Translations under genes and position numbers: made by a program
Notes under the pieces: model-generated
Seen by the model: the letters and a program-made list of their open reading frames with translations, nothing else
Told to the model about the DNA's origin: nothing
The model's database searches: none
Shown here: positions 46,196 to 56,418 of the stretch, one piece after another
Position numbering within the stretch: the stretch's first letter is position 1
Layout of the letters: each line of letters starts with the position of its first letter
From: Portulaca oleracea
Taxonomy: Eukaryota > Streptophyta > Magnoliopsida > Caryophyllales > Portulacaceae
Direction: 5' to 3'
Assembly (NCBI GenBank): GCA_029582165.1
Contig: CM055868.1
Coordinates: forward strand, 13,870,001 to 13,934,000
Length of the DNA: 64,000 bases

Positions 46196-47009
46196 GTACG
46201 TTCTTGTTCAATTCTTTTATTTCTTGAATTTATTTCTCGCTTTATTATCGCGTTTGTATGGAACTAAATAACACTAATTACACTAATTAATATTCCATTC
46301 TACTCTCTTCTTCCCATCTTCTTCTTTCTTTTTATTTAATCGGTTTAGTAAAGTCTGTTCGTTGAACGGGCGGATTCGGGGATTTTTATTCCCGAATTCG
46401 TAACCTTACCCCCGGATCCGAATCTCGTGGTTCGTGGTTTGTGGAGTCTTCTTTTTCTTGAGTTTATTAATTCTCGCTCAAAAATTAATTGGTGACTCTT
46501 CTTTCTTTTTCCTTTTTTTCTTTCGTTCCTTTTCTTTTCGTATTTTATTTTCTATTTCGGAAAGCTTTAAAAAAAAAAGATTTTATTTTCAGTTTTTTAC
46601 TTTCTGTCTCGGAAGCAGATCCCGAGGCTGGGACAGACAGAATACTTAGCGGTATTCTAGCCAGTCCCGTGCCTCGGATCTGACTTCCAGGTCCGGGACC
46701 CTTTTTCGGGGCCACTGACTCACAATACCTGCATGTATTGCTACAGTAAATCATCTCGAGCCCAGTCCCGTGACTCTCTGTTTATTGTCCTTTGTTTTTC
46801 TTTTTATTTTTCTTTTATTTTTTGTTCACTTTCTGAATAAATAAAATCCTTAGACTTTAGTAAAATCTAAAAGAAAAGAGTTTACTTAAATTTTAACTTT
46901 AATTTATAAACGAATATTCAAGCGAATCTTTTCAAAAAAAAGACACCCCTTTCGATTCGCCGTTTACCGCGAGGGATACCACGGGGATTTTCCCGGGTCC
47001 CACAATATC

Positions 47010-48055
47010 GAATTCCTTTTAATCCCAGGAATGTATTTCATATCCTCCAACTTCCAAAGACCACCATTAGCAATATTAATAGTCACATCTCCACTACCTG
47101 TTATCTCATAATACTTGTCACCTGCAAGGTAAACCTTGCCAAAATTTCCACTTATGAAATTATGAAATAACTCCATATTGGGGGAAACATGAAAGGATAC
47201 ACCATTATCAACTATCCATGACTCTTCAAGACTAGACACACTCAAGATCAGGGCTTCACCAAGGTCTTCCGCAGAGTTAACAAAGTCACGATCATCATTG
47301 TTACCCTTCCCCTGCCTAGGCTTAGAGCAATCCTTCATGAAGTGACCCTTTTCACCACAACCATAACACAACATAGTTCATATTTCTGGACTTGCTTTTA
47401 CCCTTGGATTTTTGATCTCCCCCTGGAATTATTCGAATTCCTATTATTCTTTTTACCCCTGACACTTAGAGCACTTTCTGAAGCCCCATCACTAGACTTC
47501 TTCTTACGAAGGCTTTCACTAATAAGTATAGCCTTAACTTCATCTAATTTCAAAGCACTAGTGCCCCTAGCACCACGAATAGCAGTTATAAGTGTTTCCC
47601 AAGAGTCAAGTAGTAAAGACAACAATATACATGCTTTAATCTCATCATCAAATTCCATCTTAACATAAGCAAGTTGCGACAACACCTTAGTAATCTCATT
47701 AATATGATCAACATATTACCATCATAGTCATCTGAATTCTAGTTAATGTGCGAAACAAATATACCTTATTCGTCGCGTAAGGCTTCTAATATGTATCCTC
47801 TAGTGCCTTCAGCAATTCTTTCGTCGTCTTTTTGTCCTTGACATCGAATAACACATTCCTCGCCAGCGTCATCATAATCTTCGACATTACCTGTTAATCG
47901 AGCAAATCATATTCCTCCTGACTTATCTTGTCTGGCTTTTTCTCCAGCAACGGAACTTGTAGATCCTTCGAGTACATCAAATTCTCAATCTGCAATCTCC
48001 AGAAAGCGAAGTCATTTCGGTTGAACTTTTCGATCTCATACTCATCCTTCGACAT
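47010..48055 (-). pseudogene. Copia A gag and protease, broken
   Basis: Minus-strand gag starts near 48055 (SKDEYEIEKFNRNDFAFW). It continues LSQLAYVKMEFDDEIKACIL (47685-47398) and CYGCGEKGHFMKDC (CCHC knuckle, about 47370-47329). The protease motif reads SWIVDNGVSFHVS (family DSG, here DNG, with the catalytic Asp kept). The end of the frame, YIPGIKRNSI, joins VNQLHDMGY on the other side of Gypsy B. Confidence 0.8.
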
Positions 48056-48088
48056 TGTATGAACGCTAGTTCTCTATCAGCAACCTGC

Positions 48089-48104
48089 ATGTTCTGATAC
48101 TGGT
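48089..48104 (-). other. Copia A primer-binding site, degraded
   Basis: On the minus strand CCAGTATCAGAAC follows the LTR end, a mutated form of TGGTATCAGAGC. Confidence 0.55.
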
Positions 48105-48592
48105 TGATAGGATCATATAGTACTCAAACAACGACAAACAATAAAGATAAGAGCGGAAAATAGATCAAAAAGGGACACTAGAATTTTTAACGTGGAAAAA
48201 ACTCAAAGCGGAAAAAAAAAACTACGGAATCGATACAATAGTAATAATAAGAATTACAAGTTACAAAAAGATCTGCCTTTCTCTCAAGGGGATGAATAAT
48301 CTCTCAATATTGTGTGTATGATATGATATTTTGCTAAACCTTCATGGGAATATATATCATCATAAGCATCCAAAATTAGTGTTATACCCCATGTGAGAAT
48401 CACTAATAATTGGAAGGTGAATAAATAATATAAATAATCTTAAGATTATTAGGCAACTTATGACAATCTTTTGACCAATTGGAGATTTGGAGACCAGTTG
48501 AAGAATTAGCAAGTATGAACACAATATATGTATATTCTGTCCACCCATCCTTTGTTAGCAAAAAAATATCATCTTTGACTTTGCTCCAAAAG
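48105..48592 (-). repeat. Copia A 5' LTR
   Basis: Aligns with 27190-27690 along its length, with indels (for example the left copy has extra ATATTCCATTAATTGG). Confidence 0.75.
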
Positions 48593-49091
48593 ATCAAACC
48601 CAATATAATTTTGACCATAATATTAATTGGGCTCCACACACACAACACCGGCATGCAACACCCAATTATGACATTCTGGTCGATAACATTGATCGTGTTG
48701 TCCAAGAAACTGCATGTGTTGTATACTCTGCATTGCATTGGACCCTGAGGAGGATCTTGGGCCACAAATTGGGCCTAACCCTACAATGATTTTTGTTATA
48801 TGAAGTAAAATTATTTTTCCTTTTGAAAATAATTGTACCTTCTTTATGTTGTGAATTTTTGCATTTACCCTTTGTGATTTTCAACATTAATTTCTTTTAC
48901 CCTTGAATTCTAGCATTATTTTTTTACTATGCTCGAGTTTAAAAAAATGTATTATTTTCCGATTTTTTTAGCAAGGTAGTGATGTAGCACTTTCCATGTG
49001 GTTGTTGGTAAAAATACTGTATTTTTCTTTTATCGCTCCTCGAATCTCTCTAATTATGAAGGGCAATTAGGCTCTATTTTTTTATGCGTTA
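48593..49091. other. Intergenic, no gene seen
   Basis: Nothing recognisable apart from AT-rich text and a short (CA)n near 48635. Confidence 0.5.
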
Positions 49092-49321
49092 GGTTGCGGT
49101 GTGGTATCACACCGCATCGCACTTTTAAATTTTCTACCATACTTTATCACACCACACCGCAGTCATTACCAACACATCTTTTCATTTTTCTTTCTCCTCA
49201 CTTTTCTGTTCTACCTTTCACATTCTTTCTCTTAAATTACCCACCTACCACAATTTTCACCACAACTCACCATACCTTTTCGAATTTCACTGTACTCGCA
49301 CCATTACCACACCGCGTAACC
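49092..49321. mobile_element. MITE-like foldback, GGTTGCGGTGTGG ends
   Basis: The left end GGTTGCGGTGTGGTA and the reverse complement of the right end GGTTACGCGGTGTGGTA match with one small gap. The left tip also contains a perfect hairpin GCGGTGTG-GTAT-CACACCGC. No target duplication is clear. Family unassigned (hAT-like possible). Confidence 0.45.
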
Positions 49322-50751
49322 AATCATATAAAAGAACAGGACTTTAGTGAAAACGGGAAAAGAATGCCAAATACATTAATTTGAAACTGTCCGATCCAAA
49401 TTATGTTTCAGAAGTTTGCATGTCTTCACATAGTCATTAGGTAACAGTGAATGAGTTGTTCATATAGCCGTTAGTACATTGTAATTTTGACATTCAATCA
49501 CAATCTTCAATACATCTGATGTAACCATTAGTTTGATAACCTTATTGCTACTTTTTATTTCAAACCTTCTTTCTGGTTTCACCTTCGTGCATTTAAGTTG
49601 TGAGAGATGAAGCAAAGTTGTACGAAATCATTTAACCCGCAATGTCAGTTCCATTATAATAAATGTCATGGTCGGGAAGGCAACAGTGAATGAGTTCTGA
49701 ATAATTACAGTGGCAATATCTCTGAAATCAAAGACATGGTAATTGGGATTGGATCCAAGTAATGCAACCCCTGGCTCTGTGCTCTGCACTGTGCTATATA
49801 GCATGTCACTCTATGGCATTCAATGTTGATAATCTACTTACGCTGTACAGGCCTTTAAAACAACAACGGCCATCCAACAAAGGTGGGCCCCTGTGAATAG
49901 CCTCCAGATATTGATGGAGATCTATCATATCAGTGTGTTCATGGAAGATTGCCTTTAAGACTTGAGCCCCATCACACTTTATTCTTACTCTTGCCTTTTC
50001 CCAATACCCTTTTGACTGCCTTCTGACACCTTCGTTCCTTATGTGGAAACTCTCCACTTTTTCCCATTTTTCCCTACCCAATGTTGTTCTTTGCTTTCAC
50101 CCCAATCCCCAGCTACTAGTACACTAGTACACATCAATACAAGCAGGGAAGACGTACTTATCTTTAATCACTTCATAGAATTCTGTAAACAAAAATATAA
50201 ATGTTTCGCGTTAATAATTATTTTGAATTTCATTTATATCACTTAAAAGATTAAATATAAATATATTAAAATCATTGTAAAAATATATTTCATTAATTTA
50301 AGGATTATAATATTATTTTATTTATATTTTTTTATAAATATATATAAAACTATGCATAAAATGTGTATTATCTAATATGGTTGATAAAATGAAATTATTA
50401 TTTATATTTGTTGACCTAGCTAATAAATATTATAATCTTACAATTGATAAATATATATAATTACTAAAGAAAATATTAATAAAAATTAAAAGAATATGAA
50501 TTGTGGCAAACTTTAATATTTTATTAATTTTCTTGATGGAAGATGTATATCATTCATTGGTTTGGAACGATCCATGGTAAATTTGTAAGCATGTTGCAAT
50601 GTTTTAAACATCAATACCGTAGGGATTAGATCGGACTTTTGGGTGCATGGCTCTTTCTTTTTAGGCTACGACCGTCAAGATGTTTATTTATTTTATTTAT
50701 TTTAATTATATTATCTAAAATATTTTACATGATATAAATAACTTTTTATGA

Positions 50752-50795
<44 letters not shown>

Positions 50796-51006
50796 AAAAA
50801 AATTTAATAAACATGTGGCCATCTTATTTATATTATCTTATTAAAATAATGTAAAATATATGTTTAAAAATTTATATATCTAAATAATATAAGTGGTACG
50901 GTGTAACTTTCCTCAGTTGTACTACCTTACCTACCTACTTTACTTATATCTTCTTTATCTCTCTAAATAACATGCTTTACATAGCTAATACTTGTAAATA
51001 AATAGT
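49322..51006. other. Intergenic, no gene supported
   Basis: A 91-codon minus-strand open frame (50081-49806) has balanced, protein-like composition (TDMIDLHQYLEAIHRGPP), but I recognise no family and see no exon signals. A (TA)n tract lies at 50755-50793. The remainder is AT-rich. Confidence 0.4.
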
Positions 51007-51008
51007 TA

Positions 51009-51486
51009 CTCCCTCCATTCTATATTAACTGTCTTCTTTGTAAATCGTGCAGTCAAATTTTAAAAATTTTGACCATAAATTTATCAATATATACAATGAG
51101 TTGATATATAAGATTACCACCATTAGATTCGTAACGAAAAATACTATCATAAAAGTATAATATTGCAATTGTTAATAACATACTCCCTCCATCCCAAATT
51201 AATTGACAATTTTGACAAAATTTTGACCATTAATTACTCACAATTCACAATCAGTTACGGTATGAAATTACCGTCATTAGAAACATACTTCACTAAAAAT
51301 TACAATAGAAGCAATTTATATTATAACTTATTATAATTTGTGAATAATTAACGGTCAAAATTTAGTCAAAGTGTTAATTAATTTGGGATAGAGGGAGTAT
51401 TATGTAGAAATTATCAATCAAAAGATGACATTGGAGACCGTGAAAGTCAAAATTATGACAATTAATATGGAAGGGATCGGATGGAG
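51009..51486. mobile_element. Stowaway-like MITE (outer), TA duplication, interrupted
   Basis: The left end CTCCCTCCATTCTATATTAA and the reverse complement of the right end CTCCATCCGATCCCTTCCAT are flanked by TA (51007-51008, 51487-51488). A second Stowaway is inserted inside at 51183-51397. A relative without that insert lies at 52357-52610. Confidence 0.7.
51183..51397. mobile_element. Stowaway MITE (inner), TA duplication
   Basis: 215 bp with inverted ends CTCCCTCCATCCCAAATTAA / CTCCCTCTATCCCAAATTAA, flanked by TA on both sides (51181-51182, 51398-51399). Tc1/mariner-type non-autonomous element. Confidence 0.9.
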
Positions 51487-52356
51487 TACTCTATTTCTTT
51501 TGATTTGGTGTTTAAGGAAGAGAAGAAAGTATGAAGGTAGCTAGCAATTTTGAAAGCTTGTGCGAAGGTACAGTAGAATTGAAAGCACATTTCGAACATT
51601 GATTTGTCCAAAGACCTTGGGTCAACCAAAGTGAGTATATTATTGAAAGAAACTAAGAGCATTTACTATGCTAGTATCTAAATTGGTAAATTTAACTATT
51701 ACAAAAACACTAAATTCTGAATCCATGAAATATACATGCTGCAAGGGTTTAGTCAATATTTCTAAGAACTTCTATTCAATAAACTTATATAGGTTAGGTA
51801 AGAGAAAATGAAAAAAACTTGTAAGGCTCAAGATGGACTTTTTATGCAAACTCCTTTTTCTTTCCAATTAAAGCTTTACAAGTGAAGTAATTTTGGATAA
51901 ATATTAATACAATCTATGGGGTCCACAAATAACCTGTGGATTATAGATAGGTTGATTTTTAGATATATTATAGTAGTGTTTCTAGTTTTGACATGCTTAT
52001 TGGTAAAATAAGGGATGATAATCGTGTTTAGTGAAGTTATTATATGTAGAAAAATTCTAAGGTCGTCAACTTTTTTTTCGACTATGGTAGTCGATCAATA
52101 TCAATCATTGATCTATTCAAGATTAATCTGAACCATTGAAATTTTTTAAGTTTTTTAATCACTAAAATCTTTCTAAGATTTCTCAAATATATATTCTTTC
52201 CTATTTTTGTCATTAAATATATTTTCCATCAAATCAATTTTTTTTAAAGAACTTTGCATCAATTAATATATGGACCATCGTTCCATATTATTTGTTTCTT
52301 GCCCTATACATATGCTAGCAGTTTTTTTTGTCAAAATTATTAAATTAGTTCTAACT

Positions 52357-52610
52357 CCCTCCGTTCTATATTACTATTATTTTTGAAAAATTGTGCAGTC
52401 AAACTTTAAAATTTTTGGCTTAAATTTTTCGATATGTACAATGATTTGTTATGTAAATTTATTATCATTAGTAATGAAAACTACTATCCTAAAAGTATAA
52501 CTTTGCAATTGTTAATAAACTAATATATCGAAATTTATCAATAAAAAAGTGACATTGAATACCGTGACGTACAACAAAATGACATTAATATGTCACAGCG
52601 AGAGTATTAT
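52357..52610. mobile_element. Stowaway-like MITE, relative of the outer element at 51009
   Basis: CTCCCTCCGTTCTATATTA at the left, a degraded GAGAGTA at the right. The interior aligns with the two halves of 51009-51486, including TTGCAATTGTTAATAA, without the inner insert. Confidence 0.7.
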
Positions 52611-53099
52611 AAATATTATATTGTTCTTTTTATCAAAAAATATCATATTAATTTTATCTTAATTTGTGAGCCTATTAAATAAGGTCAAGTGTAATAGTGT
52701 ATTTTTGTTTCATATAAATTTTCGGGCTTATTAAATTTATAATTTTGGTTATAGATTAATCTTTTTTAGAATATTTTAAATTTTATAGACGACTACAAAT
52801 TTTTATTATTGTTATACTTTTTCACGAAATTATTGTTACATTAAAAATTAAAATTAAGATGGTATTATGCTGTTAGCTATTTTATTGACACTTTGAATAT
52901 CTGTGCTTATGTGATTTCGTATACTCTTATACCTATGACAGCTATTGTAATACGGAGAGCTCCATATATAGCTAGGAGCACCTCGCAGTTGATGTTGGAA
53001 TTTAGATTAATAGGTTGATGCAATGGGTAGAATAACATTACAAATTTTTTCAACAACAAATGATGGCCACAATCAGAACGAGTATTGTTATAACATGTA

Positions 53100-53300
53100 A
53101 AATATTTAAAAAGTTTTAAAGCTGGCTATTATTTTCTGAAAAAATTTAAATCAAAACTTGGCCATAAATGTCTACAATTTAAAGCGGATTAACATTAATG
53201 ATGGCCATGAACGATTGTAAGGTTGGCTATTATTTTCTGCCGGAAAAATTTAAATCGAAACACGACCGTGAACGTCTATTTAAAGCGGATTAAAATTTTA
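53100..53300. repeat. Diverged tandem duplication, about 100 bp unit, two copies
   Basis: GGCTATTATTTTCTG, AAAAATTTAAATC and TTTAAAGCGGATTAA each occur twice about 100 bp apart. A third weak partial copy (ATGGCCATGAATGACTATTG) follows at 53339. Confidence 0.7.
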
Positions 53301-53662
53301 AAATTTGAAAACATGCCCCTAGTGCTTTGGTTTAAAACATGGCCATGAATGACTATTGAAAAACACGTACAACTTTAAACTTTTCCAGCTTGCCCACAAG
53401 ATTACAAAAGATTTTTTACTGATATTAGAATATTTTATATACTAAATTACGTAATAAAATATTATTAACTTAATAATGATAAAAATATAAAATCATTGAT
53501 TTAATAAAAATCAAATCAACGGTAAGATTATTCTATTTTTAATCAATGGCTAATATTCAATTTAACTACGGTAGTTAAAAAAAAAAGTTGACTACCACAG
53601 ATCTTCCCATATACGTATAATCTCTTTTAGATCATTAGATATATCCATGGTAAATGCTCTAA

Positions 53663-54427
53663 ATTAACAAAATGTATTAAAAGAAACCAAAGTTGGCATA
53701 TGTACATGATTGATGATCAATTTTACTCCTTTTTGGAAAAAAAATATTTATTTATCAAGATTGTACCTAGAACCCTTTTTTTTTTTGCTTTTTGTTTCTA
53801 TTTTCTCAGGTTACATACAAAGACCGTTATGCATGATACAATGAAATATCATGAACTCAAAGCTGAGAAACTAATCTACATCTGCTCCTTGTAATGGTTA
53901 ACCTTCCCCAGACATGAAGCCACAAGCATTTCCCTAAGAAAAGAAAAGAACGTTGTAAACCAGCTAACTAGTAAGTAGCAACCAACGTCAACAACCACCG
54001 GTCCAGCCCCCTTACGGATCCCCTCTACGCCCTTTTTCATTACTTTGGCCATCTTTTTTCTTAAGCCTCAGGGTATCCTGCAGATGTAAAAAATTTACGA
54101 CTGGCCCCGCTTGCATGCCTTGTGGCAAATTAGACTGAAGTAGAAAAAAAGGGGGAAAAGAGAGTAAGTGGAGATCTTTCCAACTCGTGATTTCGCGGGC
54201 ACCATGCCTAACGGCCAGCAGACCAGTGGGGTACGGAAACGTCCTCTTATCACAGCTTGAACTGATTGACCTCCCGTAGATTAGAGAAAGGAGGAGGTCA
54301 CCCTCCCACGCGTACGCACACTCGTGACACGTGTACACGCATTTAAACACGCACACACACACACAAAAAAAACAAAAAACAAAAAAAACCCAAGGAACCA
54401 AAACAATAAATGAAAGTCTCTCTCCCA
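53663..54427. other. 3' flank of the LRR gene
   Basis: No separate gene. It probably includes the 3' untranslated region of the minus-strand LRR gene. A (CA)n run lies at 54349-54364. The open frame 54431-54012 lies downstream of the LRR stop and has no recognisable domain. Confidence 0.5.
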
Positions 54428-55837
54428 TCAATTTTGCAACAAAAAAAGGAAAATGAATAGGGCAAAAAAGCTAGGATAAAAAAGCTGAAGGTGGTGCATC
54501 AAGAGGTACTTAGTACTTGAACTTCCATTGATGAGATTTTCTTGCTTCATTCTCTTTCCAAATGAGTTGTTATCACTTGCTGCTGAGGCATCCAAGCAAT
54601 CAGGTATGGGAAGATAGTAAGATACACTCTTGTTGTAGGACATCTTCCCCTTGCAAAGGGCCTTATTTCCTCTTACATCAAGCCTCTTCCCAAGTCTACT
54701 AACAAACTCTTCTTGAATCATCACCTCTCCACTTAACTGATTTTGGCTCAAGTTAAGAGCATCCAGATTTGGTAGTAACCCTAAAGTTTGGGGTATGGTG
54801 CCCTTGAGATTGTTGCCGTCCAGAAACAAGGCTGTGAGGTTGTTCAGGGATGACACATTTGTGGGTATTTCCCCAGTAAGGCCACAACTTGAGAAGCTCG
54901 CAGTTTTCAAACATTTCAGGGTACCCAAGAAACTTGGGAGCCCTGAATGGAGGGGGTTATGATCAAGCACAAGGTACTCTAGGTACCCTAAACTCGACAA
55001 TGATGAAGGCATTGGACCATTGAGGAAGTTATAGCTCAAATCCATCAAAACCAACTTCTCCAAGTGCCCTAAACTCGGAGGGATAGTCCCATCAAACTTA
55101 TTAGACGACAAATCCAGCTTTTGCAGTGCCTTAAGCTGCCCTAAAGAAACAGGGGCATGCCCTTCAAAGTTGTTGAAACTAAGGTCCAAAATGGACAAAC
55201 TCTTCAACCCATCAAAAATCTCAGGTACTTCCCCGCTCAGATTATTGTAACTCAAATCAAGCTGCTCCAAATTTACCAACCCACCAAACTCCTTAGGGAT
55301 ACTCCCTTGAAAACCATTCTGTGACAAAGAAAGTACCCTTAACTTCATGGCCTGACCTATGACCGGAGGGATAGGCCCAATGAGAGCAGGGTTGGACCCT
55401 AGGGAGAGGTGCTCCAAGGACGAGGTGACCTTGGAAAGCAGGGAAGAGGTTAGTGAAACAGGGGAGGCGGTGAAGCAATTGAAGACAGAAAGTGCCCTTA
55501 GGTAGGGCAGTTTATCAAGGGAATGGGAGAGATAAGCAGAGGGTTTGCAAGGTGGGTTTGAGACATCTAGACCAATGTGGATCCTAGTAATGTGGAAAAC
55601 GGGCGGGTCATGGTCTTGATCCACCTCGCATTCGATCCCGGGCCACGGAGTATCGGTGCATGGCTTCGGGTGATCTTCGGCCCAAGACGGGTCATCGATG
55701 AGTGATCCCAACACATCTGCTAGACCCGCAAACTCGTCATCTTCCAAATCCGTGATGTCCATTTGGTTGATTGTGCCATTGTTAAGGGCACTTGCCAAGA
55801 AGAGGTGCCCTAGAAGAAGAAGAAGGTATAGAGACAT
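54428..55837 (-). CDS. Leucine-rich-repeat receptor-like protein without kinase
   Basis: I start at the Met in MSLYLLLLLGHLFLASALNN (55837, 469 residues), a standard signal peptide. An in-frame Met at 55972 would add 45 residues with a second hydrophobic stretch. After a Cys pair motif PCTDTPWPGIEC come about ten LRRs (LRALSVFNCF..., LEQLDLSYNNLSGEVP, LSILDLSFNNFEGHAP, LQKLDLSSNKFDGTIPPSLG, LTALFLDGNNLKGTIP), a C-terminal Cys-pair region (ALCKGK...IPDCLD) and a hydrophobic tail (FYPSFFALFIFLFLLQN), suggesting membrane anchoring. No kinase. It resembles RLP29 / Piriformospora-indica-insensitive-2-type proteins, which act at the cell surface in perception; its own role is unknown. A single exon with no breaks: the only intact host gene here. 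Confidence 0.88.
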   Translation of the reverse strand: MSLYLLLLLGHLFLASALNNGTINQMDITDLEDDEFAGLADVLGSLIDDPSWAEDHPKPCTDTPWPGIECEVDQDHDPPVFHITRIHIGLDVSNPPCKPSAYLSHSLDKLPYLRALSVFNCFTASPVSLTSSLLSKVTSSLEHLSLGSNPALIGPIPPVIGQAMKLRVLSLSQNGFQGSIPKEFGGLVNLEQLDLSYNNLSGEVPEIFDGLKSLSILDLSFNNFEGHAPVSLGQLKALQKLDLSSNKFDGTIPPSLGHLEKLVLMDLSYNFLNGPMPSSLSSLGYLEYLVLDHNPLHSGLPSFLGTLKCLKTASFSSCGLTGEIPTNVSSLNNLTALFLDGNNLKGTIPQTLGLLPNLDALNLSQNQLSGEVMIQEEFVSRLGKRLDVRGNKALCKGKMSYNKSVSYYLPIPDCLDASAASDNNSFGKRMKQENLINGSSSTKYLLMHHLQLFYPSFFALFIFLFLLQN

Positions 55838-56067
55838 TGGAACTTGGAAGGGATCAGTTGTGGGTGGAGTTGTGTGGGAGAGGGAGGGAGGGGAGGCAGA
55901 AAGCAGTAATAAGCCAATGAGAAAGGTGACAGAAATAGATATGATTTTTAAGTAACAAGAAGAAGCCAACAATTAATGTTGGGGGATGAATTGAAAGGAC
56001 ATGCCTTCTAATTCTGTAGTAGTAGACCTATGAAAAAGAATACGGCTGCTAAAAGATGACTCACAGC

Positions 56068-56413
56068 ATTTACCTAAATTTCAAGATTTAACTATTATAT
56101 AAACACTAAATTCTTCGTTTTTGATAAATTTATATAGGGTTAGACAAAAAGAAAAAATGAGGAAAAAAATGTAATTAATGTCAATACAATGTAAATAAGG
56201 CTCAAGACAAGCTTGTTATGCAAACTCCACTTTCTTTTCAAGTAACGATTTGCAAATGAGATATTTTTGGACAAATATCAATACAAAATATGGGGTCGGC
56301 AAATTAGATGTGTATTATAGCTATAGTGATTTTTAGATATATAATAGTATTGTTCCTAACTTTGACACATATATTAGTAAAAATGTAAAATGAGGAGATT
56401 ATGAGTGTGTTCA
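56068..56413 (+). repeat. Diverged copy of the left part of the Harbinger-like element
   Basis: The order GCATTTAC, TTTAACTATTA, AAACACTAAATTCT, TTTATATAGG, GGCTCAAGA, TGCAAACTCC, ATATGGGGTC and TTTTTAGATATAT parallels 51657-52040. It is cut at 56414 by a solo LTR. It holds a possible TATA box for the LRR gene (minus-strand CTATATAAATT, 56137-56127). Confidence 0.65.
56127..56137 (-). promoter_or_regulatory. Possible TATA box of the LRR gene
   Basis: CTATATAAATT on the minus strand, about 290 bp upstream of the chosen start codon. It lies inside transposon-derived repeat DNA. Other AT-rich options exist. Confidence 0.3.
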
Positions 56414-56418
56414 GTAAA

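Larger units (their letters stand above)
30488..47004 (+). mobile_element. Gypsy B, Tat/Ogre-like non-autonomous LTR retrotransposon
   Basis: The left LTR (30488-31548) is followed by a TGGCGACTCCACTGGGGA primer site (31551). A gag-like ORF (32592-33480), a long non-coding region with several tandem arrays (37620-40020), a polypurine tract (40076-40090) and a right LTR (40093-40973 and 46196-47004, split by Copia C) follow. The 5-bp duplication is ATATC. There is no protease, polymerase or integrase, so the element is non-autonomous. A solo LTR (34018-35423) is inserted. Short ATACC-N4-GGTAT palindromes recur in LTRs and arrays. Confidence 0.85.
40093..47004 (+). repeat. Gypsy B right LTR, split by Copia C
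   Basis: 40093-40973 and 46196-47004 together match the left LTR, and the join is at GTACG. The downstream part has about 620 bp (roughly 46285-46920) that the left LTR lacks. Both parts carry palindromes (40269, 40368, 40479, 40673, 46640, 46723). Confidence 0.85.
27190..48592 (-). mobile_element. Copia A, LTR retrotransposon split by nested elements
   Basis: LTRs at 27190-27690 (3' LTR) and 48105-48592 (5' LTR) share long stretches such as GATGAATAATCTCTCAATAT. The coding strand is minus: gag from 48055 leftward, protease to 47010, then Gypsy B (30488-47004), then integrase, reverse transcriptase and RNase H from 30482 to 27700. Removing Gypsy B and one ATATC copy restores a continuous frame across the junction (IPGIKRNS into VNQLHDMGY). 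LTRs have many differences and indels, so this is the oldest layer. No clear target duplication. The 3' part between RNase H and LTR seems deleted. Confidence 0.85.
51657..53659. mobile_element. Harbinger-like non-autonomous element, about 2 kb
   Basis: Ends GAGCATTTACTATG and, reverse-complemented, GAGCATTTACCATG, with further matching bases inward (ATCTA). Flanked by TAA on both sides (51654-51656 and 53660-53662), the 3-bp duplication typical of PIF/Harbinger. No transposase ORF. It contains the third Stowaway copy and a tandem duplication. Confidence 0.6.

Noticed and set aside
54012..54431. 139-codon minus-strand frame after the LRR gene
   Set aside because: It overlaps the LRR stop region, includes translated (CA)n and poly-A, and has no domain.
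55838..55972. Upstream start of the LRR protein (514 residues)
   Set aside because: It adds a second hydrophobic segment before a complete signal peptide; the internal Met at 55837 fits the family better. Not fully excluded.
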